A stretch of 42,069 bases of DNA from Victivallaceae bacterium (GCA_016292515.1 JAEDIJ010000015.1:1-42069); one strand, 5' to 3'; counted from the stretch's first letter, positions 15,127-24,159 are shown. The notes: generated by a model not told the origin, from the sequence alone. Translations and numbers: made by a program.

Positions 15127-15627
15127 ATGAAAAGCGTCAAAGTTCAGAAACTCAGCGTCGAAAAATTCGCCAAGTACGGCAGTTTTGCCGCCCTCATCAA
15201 TCCCGATGCGGAAACCACCGGTCCCAAAGACGCTTCGATCGTCTTTTACCGCGATATGGTACAGCAGGAACTTTTCGGGCAGAATCCCTCCTTTTCCACC
15301 TGCCGGATGAAACCGCGTCCGATGGTGATCGACGCGGGGGAATATCACAACCACACCTGCGAAGTTTCGATGCCGCTCAACGCCGACGCGCTCGTCTGGG
15401 TCGCCCCGGCGGATTGCTCCAAGAGCGTCCCCGTTGACAAGATCGAAGTTTTCCTCGTGCCGCGCGGCACGATCCTTTCCATCCGTCCCGGCGTCTGGCA
15501 TCACGCCGCTTTCGCCATCGACAATCAGCCGCTCGACGTGATGATCGTTTTGCCGGAAAGAGCCTACATCAACGATTGCGTCGGCGTGGCGATCCCCAAA
15601 GCGGATCAGCGCAAGATCCAATACTGA
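15127..15627 (+). CDS. Ureidoglycolate lyase-like (AllA-type) cupin protein
   Basis: The 166-aa protein resembles the AllA/ureidoglycolate lyase cupin family: an N-terminal 'VQKLSVEKFAKYG' strand, 'HNHTCEVSMPLNADALVWVAPAD' in the place of the family's 'P..gtqafiPm.g', 'EVFLVPRGTILSIRPGVWHHAAFAID' (family 'G.n.....WHHPLFA') and 'PERAYINDCVGVAI'. AllA releases glyoxylate and urea from ureidoglycolate, but no other purine- or allantoin-degrading gene is present, so the substrate here is open; a sugar or small-acid role is possible. The longer frame begins inside the helicase gene; the ATG at 15127 has AAGGAG 6 nt upstream. It sits 22 bp behind the helicase and ends at a strong terminator. Confidence 0.75.
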   Translation: MKSVKVQKLSVEKFAKYGSFAALINPDAETTGPKDASIVFYRDMVQQELFGQNPSFSTCRMKPRPMVIDAGEYHNHTCEVSMPLNADALVWVAPADCSKSVPVDKIEVFLVPRGTILSIRPGVWHHAAFAIDNQPLDVMIVLPERAYINDCVGVAIPKADQRKIQY

Positions 15628-15645
15628 TTTCCGCAATCTTTCCAA

Positions 15646-15680
15646 GGCTGTTGTACCCATTGTGCAACAGCCTTTTTTTT
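15646..15680 (+). terminator. Rho-independent terminator after the cupin gene
   Basis: An 11-bp stem, GGCTGTTGTAC/GTGCAACAGCC (one T-G pair), loop CCATT, then eight Ts. The stem core GGCTGTTG/CAACAGCC is shared with the fucI and secA terminators. Confidence 0.9.
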
Positions 15681-15741
15681 GTATCATCGCACTTTGACGC
15701 AACGGGAGCACAAAGGGCGACCGCGATGTTGAAATAGCGAT

Positions 15742-15772
15742 AAAAAAAGGCTGCCGACTACGGCAGCCTTTT
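15742..15772 (-). terminator. Rho-independent terminator of the coiled-coil operon
   Basis: Stem GGCTGCCG/CGGCAGCC (15749-15756, 15761-15768), extended by AAA/TTT, with a T run on the minus strand. It is 14 bp after the stop of the coiled-coil gene. Confidence 0.85.
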
Positions 15773-15785
15773 GCAGACGATGTTT

Positions 15786-17663
15786 TCAGCGTTTGAGGTG
15801 TTTACGCATATAATCGCCGAACTGGTGGTAGAAGTGATCGGTCACTTCCGGAGTGAGCTGGATTTTTTCCGCATCCTGCAATACGGACGCTTCACAAAGG
15901 GCGACGCGCGCCTCCTCGTAGCGTCCGGCATCGGCAAGCGAAACGACAACGCCGACAAATTCGCCGTCGTTGGTCAAAACGAGATCGCCGATCTGGGCTT
16001 TGACCTCGTTGGCGTTGCGGGCATTGTTGCGGATGATCAACGCCGACGCCTCCGGTTGAAGATCCAATGCGCAGCGGTCGCCGAGCGGCGCGCTGTCTTT
16101 GCCGCAACTGATCGTCTTGAAAAGGGTGAGACGTTGGACGCCGCGCTGACGGAGTTTATCCGCCGTGACGGCGCGAAGCGGCTGAACTCCGTCGATCGCC
16201 GCCACTTCAAACGCTCCGAGATAAGGTTCGCGTTTGGAAACGAGCAACGGCGTCGCCACTTGCCGCGAAGCCGCCTTGCCGCCGGAAAGATGGAATTCCA
16301 GTTTGTCCACTTTCTGGAAATGGAAAGGCTCCCCTGCCCCGCCCGCAAACATCGGCAACGCGCCGACCAGATAATTTTTGCTGCCGATCCGAACGAGGGG
16401 CAGATAGTGCACCGAATTGCGGCCGAGTTCGCTCAACACGCGCTTTTCGTGGATCACAACGCCGAGTTTCACGACGGATTTCTGGTAGTGATCGAAAACA
16501 TTCGTCCCGGCCTGCTGACGCAGGAAATCCAACTGCTCCTTGACGGCTTTTTCCGCCGCCTGTGATTCCACAAGTTTTTTCTGCGCGATGGCAAGCGCGT
16601 TTTTGGCGGCTTTTTCCGCCGCGCCCCTTTCCGCCAGTTCAATGGCGGCGTTGTGGGAAAGATTTTCCAGATTTTTGCGGGCGACCTCAGCTTCGCGGCG
16701 AAGCACTTCCGCCTGCGCCAGATCGCGCTCCAATTTTCCCGCCTTGTCCTTGGTTTCCGCCAATTCCCGCGCGGTAGCGGCGATCTGTCCGCGGAGACGA
16801 TTCAACTCCTCCTCGGTCTGCGAATTGCGGCGGATCGTAAGTTTCACCTGTCCCTGCACGTCCTGCAATTCCTGTTGGGTCTGATCAAGGCGCGTCTGGG
16901 TGCGGATCAATTCCGTCTGGGATTTTTTCGCGGCGTCCCGATTGGCGGCGGCATCCTTTTGAGCGGCACTCAATTCCGTTTCCAGACGGGTGCCCTGCTG
17001 ACGCGATTTTTCCAGATCGCTTCGGGTCTGGGCGAGATCCTGACGCGAAGCCGACAGGGATTTTTCCGACTGCTTCAACGCCGCCTGACTTTGCGCCAAT
17101 TCGACCGTTTTTTTCTCGTTTTCCTGCGTAACTTTGCTCAACGACGAACTCATCCGGCTGACGTCGTAACGCAACTTCGTCTCGCTTTCGCGCGCCTGCT
17201 GCAATGCGGTCTGCGCATCTTTGAGCATATCGCGCACCATTTTGATCGAAGCGTCTTTTTCGCGGTCGCGGACTTCCGCTTCGATACGACGCAGTTTTTC
17301 CTGATTGAGCCGCTTTTCCAATTCCTCGCGGGAAAGGATGCCGGTATTTTCCGGTGTACTCCCGGCAAGTTCTTTGAGCCGCTCCATTTCCATTTCGTTC
17401 AGGGCAAGTTTGCGGTTCAGCTCCGCCAGTTTCGCTTCGTTTTCCGCCGTCGCATCGCCGCGCTCGATACTTTCGCGCAAGGCGGCGCGCAGTTGCAGAA
17501 GTTCGCCGCGACTGCGCGCCAACTCGACGATCAGCACACGCGTGCTGTTGGCGTCAAGTCCGATGCCGCTGCCGCTTGAATTCGCCGGGACCATCCCCGT
17601 CATCATCGAGAGCATCGACGAGACGAGGAAGTCACAGATGACGATTAAAATTGACCGATTCAC
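15786..17663 (-). CDS. MotB/ExbD-like membrane-anchored coiled-coil protein with C-terminal beta-rich domain
   Basis: No family member is recognised for this 625-aa protein. Residues 4-24 form one membrane helix with an Asp at position 11 in 'ICDFLVSSMLSMM'. That resembles the proton-carrying Asp helix of MotB ('ADFMTAMMAFF') and ExbD/TolR. Residues about 48-390 are an almost continuous coiled coil (SAALKQSEKSLSASRQ-type heptads, many Q/E/K). From about 395 a beta-rich domain begins 'SVVKLGVV...YLVGALPMF' and ends 'IGDLVLTNDGEFVGVVVS', reminiscent of the last strands of a trypsin-like fold, but I see no clear catalytic triad. The GTG start overlaps the upstream gene's TGA (GTGA), so it is translationally coupled to the MotA/ExbB-like gene. 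I infer a stator-rotor or force-transmission pair with a long periplasmic rod; function unknown. Other reading: a plain coiled-coil envelope scaffold. Confidence 0.65.
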   Translation of the reverse strand: MNRSILIVICDFLVSSMLSMMTGMVPANSSGSGIGLDANSTRVLIVELARSRGELLQLRAALRESIERGDATAENEAKLAELNRKLALNEMEMERLKELAGSTPENTGILSREELEKRLNQEKLRRIEAEVRDREKDASIKMVRDMLKDAQTALQQARESETKLRYDVSRMSSSLSKVTQENEKKTVELAQSQAALKQSEKSLSASRQDLAQTRSDLEKSRQQGTRLETELSAAQKDAAANRDAAKKSQTELIRTQTRLDQTQQELQDVQGQVKLTIRRNSQTEEELNRLRGQIAATARELAETKDKAGKLERDLAQAEVLRREAEVARKNLENLSHNAAIELAERGAAEKAAKNALAIAQKKLVESQAAEKAVKEQLDFLRQQAGTNVFDHYQKSVVKLGVVIHEKRVLSELGRNSVHYLPLVRIGSKNYLVGALPMFAGGAGEPFHFQKVDKLEFHLSGGKAASRQVATPLLVSKREPYLGAFEVAAIDGVQPLRAVTADKLRQRGVQRLTLFKTISCGKDSAPLGDRCALDLQPEASALIIRNNARNANEVKAQIGDLVLTNDGEFVGVVVSLADAGRYEEARVALCEASVLQDAEKIQLTPEVTDHFYHQFGDYMRKHLKR

Positions 17664-18193
17664 TTGTTGCTCCCCGCTTTTTCACTTTCCAGTTTCTGAC
17701 GCAGAGGATAGTGCAGAGAGATCCGGAGAACCAGGCTGAAAATGATGCCGATCAAAGTTGAACTGTAAGCGATCAACCGGCTGCTCTGCGGCGAATAGGA
17801 CATCACGAGAAACGCCGAGATCGTCCCGAAAAGTCCGACGTAAAGCGGCACGTCGAAGAAAATTTCCGAACCTTCCAGCCGCACCAGTTTCAGCGTCGGA
17901 TTTTCGTCGCTCTGACGGATCGCGTTGACGACCGCATAACCGATGCCGAAAGCGAGCACCTGCAACGCCGTGATCGCAACGAAAATCGTCATCGATATCC
18001 GCGCCGCAAGTTCGTTGCGCGCCGCGAGCGTCTGCCCGTTGCCCGAAGCGACCTCGCCGACCGTGCTGCTTCCCGAAAAGAGGTCGCGCAACCACTCCGC
18101 GTGACCGAAAAGGAAATTCATCGCAACGACGACGACAAGACCGATCACAGCGATGATGATGAGCGGTTTTTTATTGATTTTTGCAATTGACAT
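17660..18193 (-). CDS. MotA/TolQ/ExbB-like four-helix membrane protein
   Basis: The 177-aa protein has four hydrophobic helices at about 10-29, 66-90, 112-133 and 138-163. Helices 3 and 4 carry 'DVPLYVGLFGTISAFLVMSYS' and 'LIAYSSTLIGIIFSLVLRI', which match the pattern of the MotA/TolQ/ExbB proton-channel family (ExbB 'APYIGLFGTVWGI' and 'LIATAIGLFAAIPA'). It is shorter than TolQ (~230 aa) and lacks a large cytoplasmic domain. AAAGGAG lies 7 nt before the ATG. It is first in a two-gene operon with the MotB-like coiled-coil protein, as motA precedes motB. The likely role is the channel half of an ion-driven complex; inferred, since overall identity to any known family cannot be measured here. 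Confidence 0.6.
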   Translation of the reverse strand: MSIAKINKKPLIIIAVIGLVVVVAMNFLFGHAEWLRDLFSGSSTVGEVASGNGQTLAARNELAARISMTIFVAITALQVLAFGIGYAVVNAIRQSDENPTLKLVRLEGSEIFFDVPLYVGLFGTISAFLVMSYSPQSSRLIAYSSTLIGIIFSLVLRISLHYPLRQKLESEKAGSNK

Positions 18194-18243
18194 AACAACT
18201 CTCCTTTGCCGTTTCCGGCGTTTGATGTTTCCGTGACGTCATT

Positions 18244-18272
18244 AAGATAGTGCAAAGATCGATATAATTCAA
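18244..18272 (-). promoter_or_regulatory. Sigma-70-like promoter of the MotA/MotB-like operon
   Basis: Minus-strand TTGAAT (18267-18272), 17-bp spacer, TATCTT (18244-18249). It is divergent from the LptF/G permease promoter. Confidence 0.5.
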
Positions 18273-18302
18273 GCGAAATAAAAGATTTTTTCTCCGCAAG
18301 AT

Positions 18303-18331
18303 TTGCCAAACACGATTTCGGCGTGTATTTT
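18303..18331 (+). promoter_or_regulatory. Sigma-70-like promoter of the LptF/G permease gene
   Basis: TTGCCA (18303-18308), 17-bp spacer, TATTTT (18326-18331). It would start transcription near the in-frame TTG at 18340, so translation from ATG 18382 is favoured. Confidence 0.45.
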
Positions 18332-18381
18332 ATAGCGGATTGTTGTTTCGTAAAAAAGCGGAAAAAGGAACAAAACCGCCG

Positions 18382-19500
18382 ATGAAAATTCTCAACTGGT
18401 ATGTTTTGCGCGGCTTTCTGGTCGCATTTTTTATGGCGATCGCCATTTTGACCTTTGGACTCACGGGCGCGAATCTGATCAAGGTGATCGATTATCTTTC
18501 CCGCGGGATCAGTCTGTGGACTTTCTGCAAATTCACCGCGTATATTTTGCCCAACATCCTCACGTTCACCGTGCCGTGGGCGGTGATGGTCGCCGTGATG
18601 CTGGTTTTCGGGCGGCTTTCCGCCGACAACGAGATCACGGCGATGCGCGCCTGCGGCGTGTCGATTTTGCAGATCATCGCTCCGATCGTGCTGGTCACGC
18701 TTCTCCTCACCGGACTTTGCCTCTACCTGCAAGTCGAAGTCGGTCCGCCGCTCCTCTTGAAGTCGCGGACGATGATGGAGGATGCCGTAATGGATCAGCC
18801 GCTCGCCATTTTTGAGCCCGGCAAACCGGTGATGTACGACAACAAACTCATCTACATCGACCGCAAGGAGCCCAACGGCGACATCTACGGCGTCCAGCTT
18901 TACACGCTCAACGCCAAGGGCGATCAGGTCGAGCAGGACATTTCCGCCGAAAGCGGCAACCTTTCCGCCAATCCCGAGACCCATATCCTGACGATCAAAC
19001 TTTTCAACGCGATCGCCACCAGCAAAACCGGTTCGCTCGGCACGGGCAGCGAAGAAAGCCACGACTCCATCGACCGTATTTTCACCTGCGATATGGAGAT
19101 CCCGATCAGTTACGGCGGCAAAGCCAATGCCGAAAGGTTGAGCATCCGTCCGAAATTCATGCGTTTGCAGGATCTGATGGCGCAGATCCACATCACCAAG
19201 TTGCGCGGTCAGGATACCACCCAAATGGAAGTCGAGCTCAATCAGCGCATCGCTTTCGCTCTGGCGCCGATCGCGTTTCTGCTGCTCGGGTTGCCGCTGG
19301 CGATCCGCACCAACCGTCGGGAAACATCGATCGGACTTTTTCTCAGCGTCATTCTCGCGGGGATCTTTTTCCTCTCTATCATCCTGTGCGAATCTTTCGC
19401 CAATTATCCGCACGTCTATCCGCAATATCTGCTCTGGTTGCCGAATATCATCTTTCAGTTGCTCGGCGCCAATATGATCATGCACATTTCGCGGCGCTGA
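18382..19500 (+). CDS. LptF/LptG-family LPS export permease (YjgP/YjgQ)
   Basis: The 372-aa inner-membrane protein has three N-terminal and three C-terminal helices around a periplasmic beta-jellyroll domain (about 125-285). The N-terminal signature 'MKILNWYVLRGFL', 'FTVPWAVMVAVMLVFGRLSADNEITAMRACGVS' and the C-terminal 'LAPIAFLLLGLPLAI' are typical of LptF/LptG. These pair with LptB to draw LPS out of the inner membrane into the Lpt bridge. Which of the two it is I cannot say; only one copy is in the window. An extension back to TTG 18340 is possible, but the promoter position argues for the ATG. The downstream solute-binding protein gene starts 1 bp after its stop. Confidence 0.9.
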   Translation: MKILNWYVLRGFLVAFFMAIAILTFGLTGANLIKVIDYLSRGISLWTFCKFTAYILPNILTFTVPWAVMVAVMLVFGRLSADNEITAMRACGVSILQIIAPIVLVTLLLTGLCLYLQVEVGPPLLLKSRTMMEDAVMDQPLAIFEPGKPVMYDNKLIYIDRKEPNGDIYGVQLYTLNAKGDQVEQDISAESGNLSANPETHILTIKLFNAIATSKTGSLGTGSEESHDSIDRIFTCDMEIPISYGGKANAERLSIRPKFMRLQDLMAQIHITKLRGQDTTQMEVELNQRIAFALAPIAFLLLGLPLAIRTNRRETSIGLFLSVILAGIFFLSIILCESFANYPHVYPQYLLWLPNIIFQLLGANMIMHISRR

Positions 19501-19501
19501 T

Positions 19502-21262
19502 ATGCGAAAGAAGTTCCGGCTTCAACTGCTGTTGCTCGCCCTCGTGCCGTTTCTGTTGTTTTTCAGCTGCATCGCGTGGCGCGCCGCGCATCGCGGCAAG
19601 GCGGCGGAAAACCGCGGGCGCATCGGTCTGTACCCCGCGCCGGAAACGATTTCCAACGGCATCGCCAATCAGCAATTTTTCCCGCACGGCGCGCCCGACG
19701 GCGGCATTCTGACGCAGGCCCTCGCGGCAGAACCGGCGCATTTCAACACGATCATCCTCAACGAGGCGACCGCCTCCGAGATCAGCGGTCTCTGCAACGC
19801 GACGCTCGGCGAACGCGATTGGACGCACCCCGAAGAATTTCAGCCGATGCTCGCCGAGTCGTGGAAAATTTCCGCCGACCACCTCCGCTACGACATCACT
19901 TTGCGGAAAAATCTCTTTTACTGCGACTACCGCGATCCCGACACCGGGGAATGGGTGCGAAAAACGGCGGTCACGGCGCACGATTTCAAGTTTTTCGCCG
20001 ACGTCATCCGGGACGAGAGCGTCAACGCCGCGCCGTTGCGCGTCTACTATCAGGATCTCGACCGGATCGAAGTTTTCGACGACCGCCATTTTTCCGTTAT
20101 CTGGAAACGCCCCTTTTACGGTTCACTCTCGGCGACGCTCAGTATGTCGCCGCTGCCGAAAAAATTCTACTGGAACTATCCCGGCAAATTCGACGGAGCG
20201 CGCTTCAACCGGGATCACCGGCGCAACCGGATGATCGTCGGATGCGGTCCCTACCGCCTCGACGAGTGGAAACGCGATCAATACATCCGCCTCGTGCGCA
20301 ATGAAAACTACTTCGGCGCGGCTTACGGCATCGCGCCCAAAATCGACGTGCTTTACTTCCGGATCATCAAGCACCCCAACACCCGTTTTCAGGCGTTGCG
20401 CGCCAAAACGCTCGACGCGCTCGGGCTCACTCCCGACCAGTGGGTGAACCGCGCGCGCGACCGCATTTTCACCGACGGGAGTTTTCAAAAATTCCGTTAT
20501 CTTACCCCCGTCTACACCTACATCGGCTACAATCAGAAAAATCCGATCTTTCAGGAAAGAAAAGTACGGCAGGCGTTGACGCTTCTCGTCGACCGCAAAC
20601 GCATCTTGCACGACATTTATTTCGACCTCGCAGAATGCGTCAACGGGCCCTTTTATCTGCAAAGCGCCTACTGCGACAAAGCCCTGCCGCCTTGGCCGTA
20701 CGACCCCGAACGGGCGAAAAAACTCCTCGACGAAGCCGGCTGGCGCGATGCCGACGGCGACGGCATCCGGGAAAAGTCCGGCAGGAAACTCGCCTTTACG
20801 ATCCTGCAAGTCGCCAATCACCCGACCCAGCAGAAAATGCTGCCGTTGCTCAAAGAAAGTTTCGCCGCCGCGGGGATCGACATGCAGATCCAGACGGTGG
20901 AATGGTCGGTCTACGTGCGGAAACTCGACGAACGCGCATTCGACGCCTGCACGCTCGGTTGGAGCGGCTCTTTCGATCCCGATCTCTACCAGATATGGCA
21001 CTCCTCGCAGATCGAAGGCACGGGGAGCAATTTCATCGGCTACCGCAACGCCGAAGTCGACCGTCTCATCGAGGAAATGCGCGTCACATTCGACTTGCCG
21101 AAACGCATCGAAATCGCGCACAAAATCGAAAAGATCCTCTACGAAGATCAGCCGTACACTTTCCTTTTTACCCCCTACGCGCTCCGGACGATCTCGACGA
21201 AATTCGGCAACGTCCGAAAATTTCCGGTCGGGATACCGGAAATGATTTTCTACGAAAAGTAG
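19502..21262 (+). CDS. ABC transporter solute-binding protein, family 5 (peptide/OppA-DppA type)
   Basis: The 586-aa protein has a basic N-terminus and hydrophobic export helix (KKFRLQLLLLALVPFLLFFSC), possibly a lipoprotein signal with Cys23 although the lipobox is weak. The mature part fits SBP_bac_5: 'GGILTQALAAEPAHFNTII', 'EEFQPMLAESWKISADHLRYDITLRKNLFY', 'VTAHDFKFFADVI', 'VGCGPYRLDEWKRDQYIRLVRN', 'VRQALTLLVDRKRI', and the late 'YPYDPERAKKLLDEAGW' and 'DADGDGIREK' repeats typical of these proteins. It binds oligopeptides or related solutes in the periplasm. It follows the LptF/G permease by 1 bp and no permease or ATPase genes follow, so it is an orphan that must use a distant transporter or serve as a sensor. 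Confidence 0.9.
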   Translation: MRKKFRLQLLLLALVPFLLFFSCIAWRAAHRGKAAENRGRIGLYPAPETISNGIANQQFFPHGAPDGGILTQALAAEPAHFNTIILNEATASEISGLCNATLGERDWTHPEEFQPMLAESWKISADHLRYDITLRKNLFYCDYRDPDTGEWVRKTAVTAHDFKFFADVIRDESVNAAPLRVYYQDLDRIEVFDDRHFSVIWKRPFYGSLSATLSMSPLPKKFYWNYPGKFDGARFNRDHRRNRMIVGCGPYRLDEWKRDQYIRLVRNENYFGAAYGIAPKIDVLYFRIIKHPNTRFQALRAKTLDALGLTPDQWVNRARDRIFTDGSFQKFRYLTPVYTYIGYNQKNPIFQERKVRQALTLLVDRKRILHDIYFDLAECVNGPFYLQSAYCDKALPPWPYDPERAKKLLDEAGWRDADGDGIREKSGRKLAFTILQVANHPTQQKMLPLLKESFAAAGIDMQIQTVEWSVYVRKLDERAFDACTLGWSGSFDPDLYQIWHSSQIEGTGSNFIGYRNAEVDRLIEEMRVTFDLPKRIEIAHKIEKILYEDQPYTFLFTPYALRTISTKFGNVRKFPVGIPEMIFYEK

Positions 21263-21271
21263 ATTTTCCGG

Positions 21272-24115
21272 CTATTTGAGGTAAGGCTTCAAGAATTTTC
21301 CCGTATGGGATCTTTTGCACGCGGCGACCTCTTCCGGAGTACCGCAGACGACGAGTTTGCCGCCGGCGTCCCCGCCCTCGGGCCCGAGATCGATCACGTG
21401 ATCAGCGGTCTTGATGACGTCGAGATTGTGTTCGATGACGATGACCGTGTTGCCGAGATCGCGCAGTTTGAAAAGCACTTTCAGCAACTGGTCGATGTCG
21501 GCGAGATGAAGCCCCGTTGTCGGTTCGTCGAGGATGTAAACGGTATGGCCCCGCGGCACGCGGGCGAGTTCGGCGGCAAGTTTGACGCGCTGGGCTTCGC
21601 CGCCGGAAAGCGTCGTCGCGCTCTGCCCGAGTTTGATGTAGCCGAGTCCCACTTCCTGCAAGGTGGAAAGTTTGCGTTTCAAACCGATGTGCGCCGAAAA
21701 GATCTCCGCCGCCTGATTGACCGTCATATCCAGAATTTCGGCGATGTTGAATTTTTTGTAACGCACCGACAGCGTTTCGCTGTTGAAACGCTGACCGTGG
21801 CAGGCGGCACATTCGACGTAAATGTCGGAAAGAAACTGCATTTCAATACGCTTGATGCCGTCGCCGCAGCACTCCTCGCACCTGCCGCCTTTGACGTTGA
21901 AACTGAAACGCCCCGGACCGTAGCCGCGCACTTTGGATTCCGGCAGTTCGGCAAAAAGTTTGCGGATCAGACCGAAAGCGTCGGTATAGGTCGCCGGATT
22001 GGAGCGCGGCGTGCGGCCGATCGGACTCTGGTCGATGACGATCGCCTTGTCGACGTATTCCAGACCGTCGATGCCGGCGCATTTGCCCGGGGGAACATCC
22101 TGAATTTTGCAGTGCGCGTTGAGCGCGCGCACCAGAATCCCGTTGATCAGCGAACTTTTGCCCGACCCCGAAACACCGGTGACGCAAGTAAGCGTCCCGA
22201 GCGGGATCGAAACGTCGATTTTTTTCAGATTGTGGTGCGCCGCCTTGCGGATGGTCAATTTTTTGCCGTTTCCGGCAAAGCGCGTTTCCGGCACGGGTAT
22301 CCCGCGCCGTCCGGCGAGAAAATCCGCCGTCGGAGAGCCGAGCACCTTGGCGACTTCCTCCGGCTTGCCGCAGGCGACGAGTTCGCCGCCGTGCCGCCCT
22401 GCCCCCGGGCCGAGATCAAGCAGAAAATCCGCGCGGCGGATGGTGTCGAGATCGTGCTCGACGACGAGTACCGTATTGCCGGCGTCGCGCAATTTTTCCA
22501 AAGTGTCGAGCAATTTGTCGTTGTCCCGCTGATGCAGACCGATCGAGGGTTCGTCGAGGATGTAAAGCACCCCGACGAGCGCACAGCCGAGCTGGGTCGC
22601 CAGCCGGATGCGCTGGGCTTCGCCGCCGGAAAGCGTGGAACTCACCCGATCGAGCGTCAAATAGGTCAAACCGACGTCGGCGAGGAAGCGCAGCCGCGAT
22701 CTGATCTCCTTGACCAGATCGGCGGCGATTTCGGTCTTTTCCGCGTCCAGTTTCAGATTTGAGATGAAATCAAGTGCCTTTTCGACGCTCAACGCATTGA
22801 ATTTGTCGATGGCGAGACCGCCGACCGTCACGGCGAGCGAAACCGGATTGAGCCGCGCGCCGTGACACGCCGGACAGGGGCGCGGTGAGAGATCCGCGCT
22901 CAAACGCTCGCGCACGGAATCGGATTCCGTCTCGTTGAGCCGCCGGCGCAAATTTTCCAGAACGCCCTCAAAAGGCTTGCTCCAATGGTATTTCCGTCCG
23001 TGCATATAGTAGTCGAATTCCAACGGCGTTTCTCCGCTACCGTAGAGGATGAGATGACGGATCTTTTCCGGCAGTTTGCCGAAAGGCGTCGTCAGCATTT
23101 CCGGCATTTCGTACTGTTCGGCAAGTTTGCGCAACAACATATTGTAGTAGATGATGAGATGCCGCGGTCCGCGTCGCCAGTCCGGGATCGCGCCGTTGCG
23201 GATGGATTTCGAGGGGTCGGGAACGACCTTTTCAGGGTCCATATACTGCTCGATGCCGAGCCCGTTGCAGCAACGGCAGGCGCCGTAAGGCGAATTAAAG
23301 GAAAAATCCCGCGGTTCCAGTTTGCCGAAAGATATCCCGCAGTCGGCGCAGGCGAATTTTTCGCTGAATTTTTTGCTCTCAAACGGAGCGTTTTCGCCGT
23401 CGAGCAGAATTTCCAGTACGCCGTCTCCGCGCTGCAAAGCCGTTTCGATCGAGTCGATCAGCCGCGAACGGTCGATCTTGCCGGTGATCATCCGGTCGAC
23501 GACGGCATCGATCGAATGGCGGAGCGTCTTGCCGAGTTTCGGGATCCCGTCGTCGAGCAACACAATTTTGCCGTCGATGCGTACGCGGACAAATCCGTCG
23601 TTCAAAAGATTGCCGAGCACGTCGCGGTGCTCCCCTTTTTTGCCGGAAACGACCGGACTCAAAACGCTCATTTTCAAATCAGGCGGCAACGCGAGCAACT
23701 GTCCCGCGATCGCGTCGGCGCTCTGACCTTTCAACTCCTTGCCGCACTCGGGGCAATGCGGCGTCCCGGCGCGAGCGTAAAGCAGGCGCAGATAATCGTA
23801 AATTTCGGTCACGGTCGCCACGGTTGAACGCGGCGTACCGCCCGCCGTGCGCTGTTCGATCGCGATGGCGGGCGAAAGCCCCTCGATATGCTCCACTTTG
23901 GGCTTCTGCAAGCGGTCGAGGAATTGGCGCGCGTAGGCGGAAAGGCTCTCGACGTAGCGGCGCTGCCCCTCGGCGTAAAGCGTGTCAAAAGCGAGACTGC
24001 TTTTGCCGGAGCCGGAAAGCCCCGTGATCACCACGAGCTGATTGCGCGGTATCGTCACGTCGATATGTTTCAAGTTGTGCTGACAGGCACCTTTGATGAC
24101 AATGTTTTCAAGCAT
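21272..24115 (-). CDS. uvrA: UvrABC excinuclease subunit A
   Basis: The 947-aa ATPase finds bulky DNA damage and loads UvrB in nucleotide excision repair. Two ABC ATPase halves are present. The first Walker A, 'GLSGSGKSS', is at 32-40, with the first signature 'STLSGGEAQRIRLATQLG'. The second half has 'GVSGSGKSSLI' and 'TTLSGGEAQRVKLAAELAR'. Zinc modules are seen at 'CPECGKEL', at 'CADCGISFG...CRCCNGLG', and at 'CEECCGDG...CAACHG'. Length matches E. coli UvrA (940). A longer frame starts at 24157, but a promoter (TTGACA, 17 bp, TATGTT) ends at 24160, so the ATG at 24115 (MLENIVIKG) is chosen; its ribosome binding site is weak. I saw no LexA-like operator. Confidence 0.96.
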   Translation of the reverse strand: MLENIVIKGACQHNLKHIDVTIPRNQLVVITGLSGSGKSSLAFDTLYAEGQRRYVESLSAYARQFLDRLQKPKVEHIEGLSPAIAIEQRTAGGTPRSTVATVTEIYDYLRLLYARAGTPHCPECGKELKGQSADAIAGQLLALPPDLKMSVLSPVVSGKKGEHRDVLGNLLNDGFVRVRIDGKIVLLDDGIPKLGKTLRHSIDAVVDRMITGKIDRSRLIDSIETALQRGDGVLEILLDGENAPFESKKFSEKFACADCGISFGKLEPRDFSFNSPYGACRCCNGLGIEQYMDPEKVVPDPSKSIRNGAIPDWRRGPRHLIIYYNMLLRKLAEQYEMPEMLTTPFGKLPEKIRHLILYGSGETPLEFDYYMHGRKYHWSKPFEGVLENLRRRLNETESDSVRERLSADLSPRPCPACHGARLNPVSLAVTVGGLAIDKFNALSVEKALDFISNLKLDAEKTEIAADLVKEIRSRLRFLADVGLTYLTLDRVSSTLSGGEAQRIRLATQLGCALVGVLYILDEPSIGLHQRDNDKLLDTLEKLRDAGNTVLVVEHDLDTIRRADFLLDLGPGAGRHGGELVACGKPEEVAKVLGSPTADFLAGRRGIPVPETRFAGNGKKLTIRKAAHHNLKKIDVSIPLGTLTCVTGVSGSGKSSLINGILVRALNAHCKIQDVPPGKCAGIDGLEYVDKAIVIDQSPIGRTPRSNPATYTDAFGLIRKLFAELPESKVRGYGPGRFSFNVKGGRCEECCGDGIKRIEMQFLSDIYVECAACHGQRFNSETLSVRYKKFNIAEILDMTVNQAAEIFSAHIGLKRKLSTLQEVGLGYIKLGQSATTLSGGEAQRVKLAAELARVPRGHTVYILDEPTTGLHLADIDQLLKVLFKLRDLGNTVIVIEHNLDVIKTADHVIDLGPEGGDAGGKLVVCGTPEEVAACKRSHTGKFLKPYLK

Positions 24116-24159
24116 AAAAACCCCGATCTGCGTCCCGACTTTTTCGGAGCGCGTCATCT

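Noticed and set aside
15786..18193. Zorya-type anti-phage system
   Set aside because: The two-helix-type pair is there, but ZorB's OmpA domain, the long ZorA tail and ZorC/D/E genes are missing. Kept only as a MotAB/ExbBD-like pair.
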